From NCBI GenBank assembly GCA_903879825.1, contig CAIRND010000524.1, forward strand, positions 1 to 21,432: DNA of 21,432 nucleotides. Reading direction: 5' to 3'. The number at the start of each line of letters is the position of its first letter. Position 1 is the stretch's first letter. Below are positions 21,008 through 21,432 of this stretch, piece by piece. The DNA comes from an uncultured Geobacteraceae bacterium (GTDB lineage: Bacteria; Desulfobacterota; Desulfuromonadia; Geobacterales; Pseudopelobacteraceae). The notes beneath the pieces were generated by a model. That model saw nothing but the letters and a program-made list of their open reading frames with translations, did not search any database and was not told the DNA's origin. The translations under genes were made by a program, and so were the position numbers.

Positions 21008-21220
21008 ATGAGCCGTAGTTACCTCAACATGAAAAAGATACACTGGGATACACCATGGGTTGTTTTTACTTTTGGAATCCTTTTTACATGCTTGGCAATT
21101 GGAGGTTATGGTTATGGCATATGTAGAGAAAATATAATTTCAGCTGTTATTTTCTTATTCGTATGCTTTAAGTTTGCTCATATCTATTACAAAAAGTACG
21201 CGTATTCTGATCCCTCATGA
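21008..21220 (+). CDS. Small two-helix membrane protein, hypothetical
   Basis: The 70-residue frame encodes two hydrophobic helices, WVVFTFGILFTCLAIGGYGYGI (about 17-38) and IISAVIFLFVCFKFAHIYY (about 43-61), with a basic loop and tail. Neither the ATG at 21008 nor the in-frame ATG at 21029 has a good ribosome-binding site. It lies between the response regulator and kinase genes on the same strand, so it could be an accessory of the signalling pair. Not recognised. Confidence 0.45.
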   Translation: MSRSYLNMKKIHWDTPWVVFTFGILFTCLAIGGYGYGICRENIISAVIFLFVCFKFAHIYYKKYAYSDPS

Positions 21221-21306
21221 TTGTATCAGGTGACCTTCATCATGGTTACTGGCTTGACATCACTAATCCGGGAGCCAAATCAATGATCAGGTTAAAAAGG
21301 TAGCCC

Positions 21307-21432
21307 ATGCGTAATACGCTTTTCATCAAAATATTTCTCTGGTTTTGGCTGTGCATAATTACAATTATATGTGCTGTTGCCGTAGTAGTTGTAATGCACC
21401 TTGGCGGCTTGCACGGTTCCGAATGGCGCCGC
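21307..21432 (+). CDS. Sensor histidine kinase, N-terminal part (CpxA-like), cut by the window edge
   Basis: ATG at 21307 follows AAAAAGG. The 42 visible residues begin MRNTLFIKIFLWFWLCIITI and contain one long transmembrane helix to about residue 30, followed by a predicted periplasmic start (HLGGLHGSEWRR). The short basic N-terminus followed by FLWFW is typical of CpxA/OmpR-paired kinases. The position after a CpxR-like regulator supports this. No kinase domain is in the window. Confidence 0.7.
   Translation, partial: MRNTLFIKIFLWFWLCIITIICAVAVVVVMHLGGLHGSEWRR

Overview
The window looks like a Geobacter-type delta-proteobacterial (Desulfuromonadia/Geobacterales) chromosome carrying a 15.2-kb accessory island. 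The taxonomic reading is an inference from the right flank. That flank encodes an 11-haem c-type cytochrome, an outer-membrane beta-barrel of the phenol MetA-pathway type and a two-haem lipoprotein, next to a CpxR/CpxA-like two-component system.

Layout. Positions 1-1363 hold the end of an ABC permease gene and a complete ABC ATPase gene (nitrate/sulfonate/taurine-type importer). A tRNA-Arg(CCU) gene follows at 1423-1499. Its last ten bases and the terminator behind it (1490-1576) recur at 16680-16766 as an 87-bp direct repeat with three mismatches. The two copies are attL- and attR-like boundaries of an island that contains no recognisable integrase or transposase.

Island. From left to right it holds: (a) a leftward five-gene cluster (5948 to 1735) encoding two small proteins, a calcineurin-like phosphoesterase, a ClpP-type serine protease with an intact Ser-His-Asp triad, and a soluble VirD4/TraD-like ATPase; (b) a leftward cluster (8944 to 6702) encoding a small unknown protein, a possible PD-(D/E)XK nuclease, and an ankyrin-like protein split by one in-frame TAG; (c) a rightward cluster (9117 to 11544) encoding an unknown protein, a PPP-family phosphatase, a 33-residue-repeat ankyrin protein and a small probable zinc-binding protein; (d) a complete mreB; (e) a leftward DEDDh exonuclease gene overlapping a nucleotidyltransferase gene; (f) a broken small gene; (g) a sigma-54 activator with an unfamiliar N-terminal domain; and (h) a divergent dCMP-deaminase-like gene beside attR.

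Regulation. Three near-consensus sigma-54 (-24/-12) promoters, two of them identical over 17 bases, and two weaker ones face these clusters. Two of the pairs are divergent. The tandem palindrome TCAT-N3-ATGA, with a 20-bp centre spacing, lies between one divergent promoter pair. It recurs with the same spacing in the promoter of the sigma-54 activator, where one copy overlaps the apparent -10 box. The simplest reading is a self-contained regulon in which the activator senses an unknown signal, controls its own level and switches on phosphatase, protease, ATPase, ankyrin, exonuclease and nucleotidyltransferase genes together. A defence or stress role is plausible but is not shown by the sequence.

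Right flank. A 27-bp inverted repeat lies just outside attR. The leftward cytochrome, beta-barrel and PASTA-like/dihaem lipoprotein genes follow. A perfect 36-bp palindrome containing CpxR-box-like direct repeats separates them from the divergent response regulator gene, a small membrane protein and the start of a sensor kinase.
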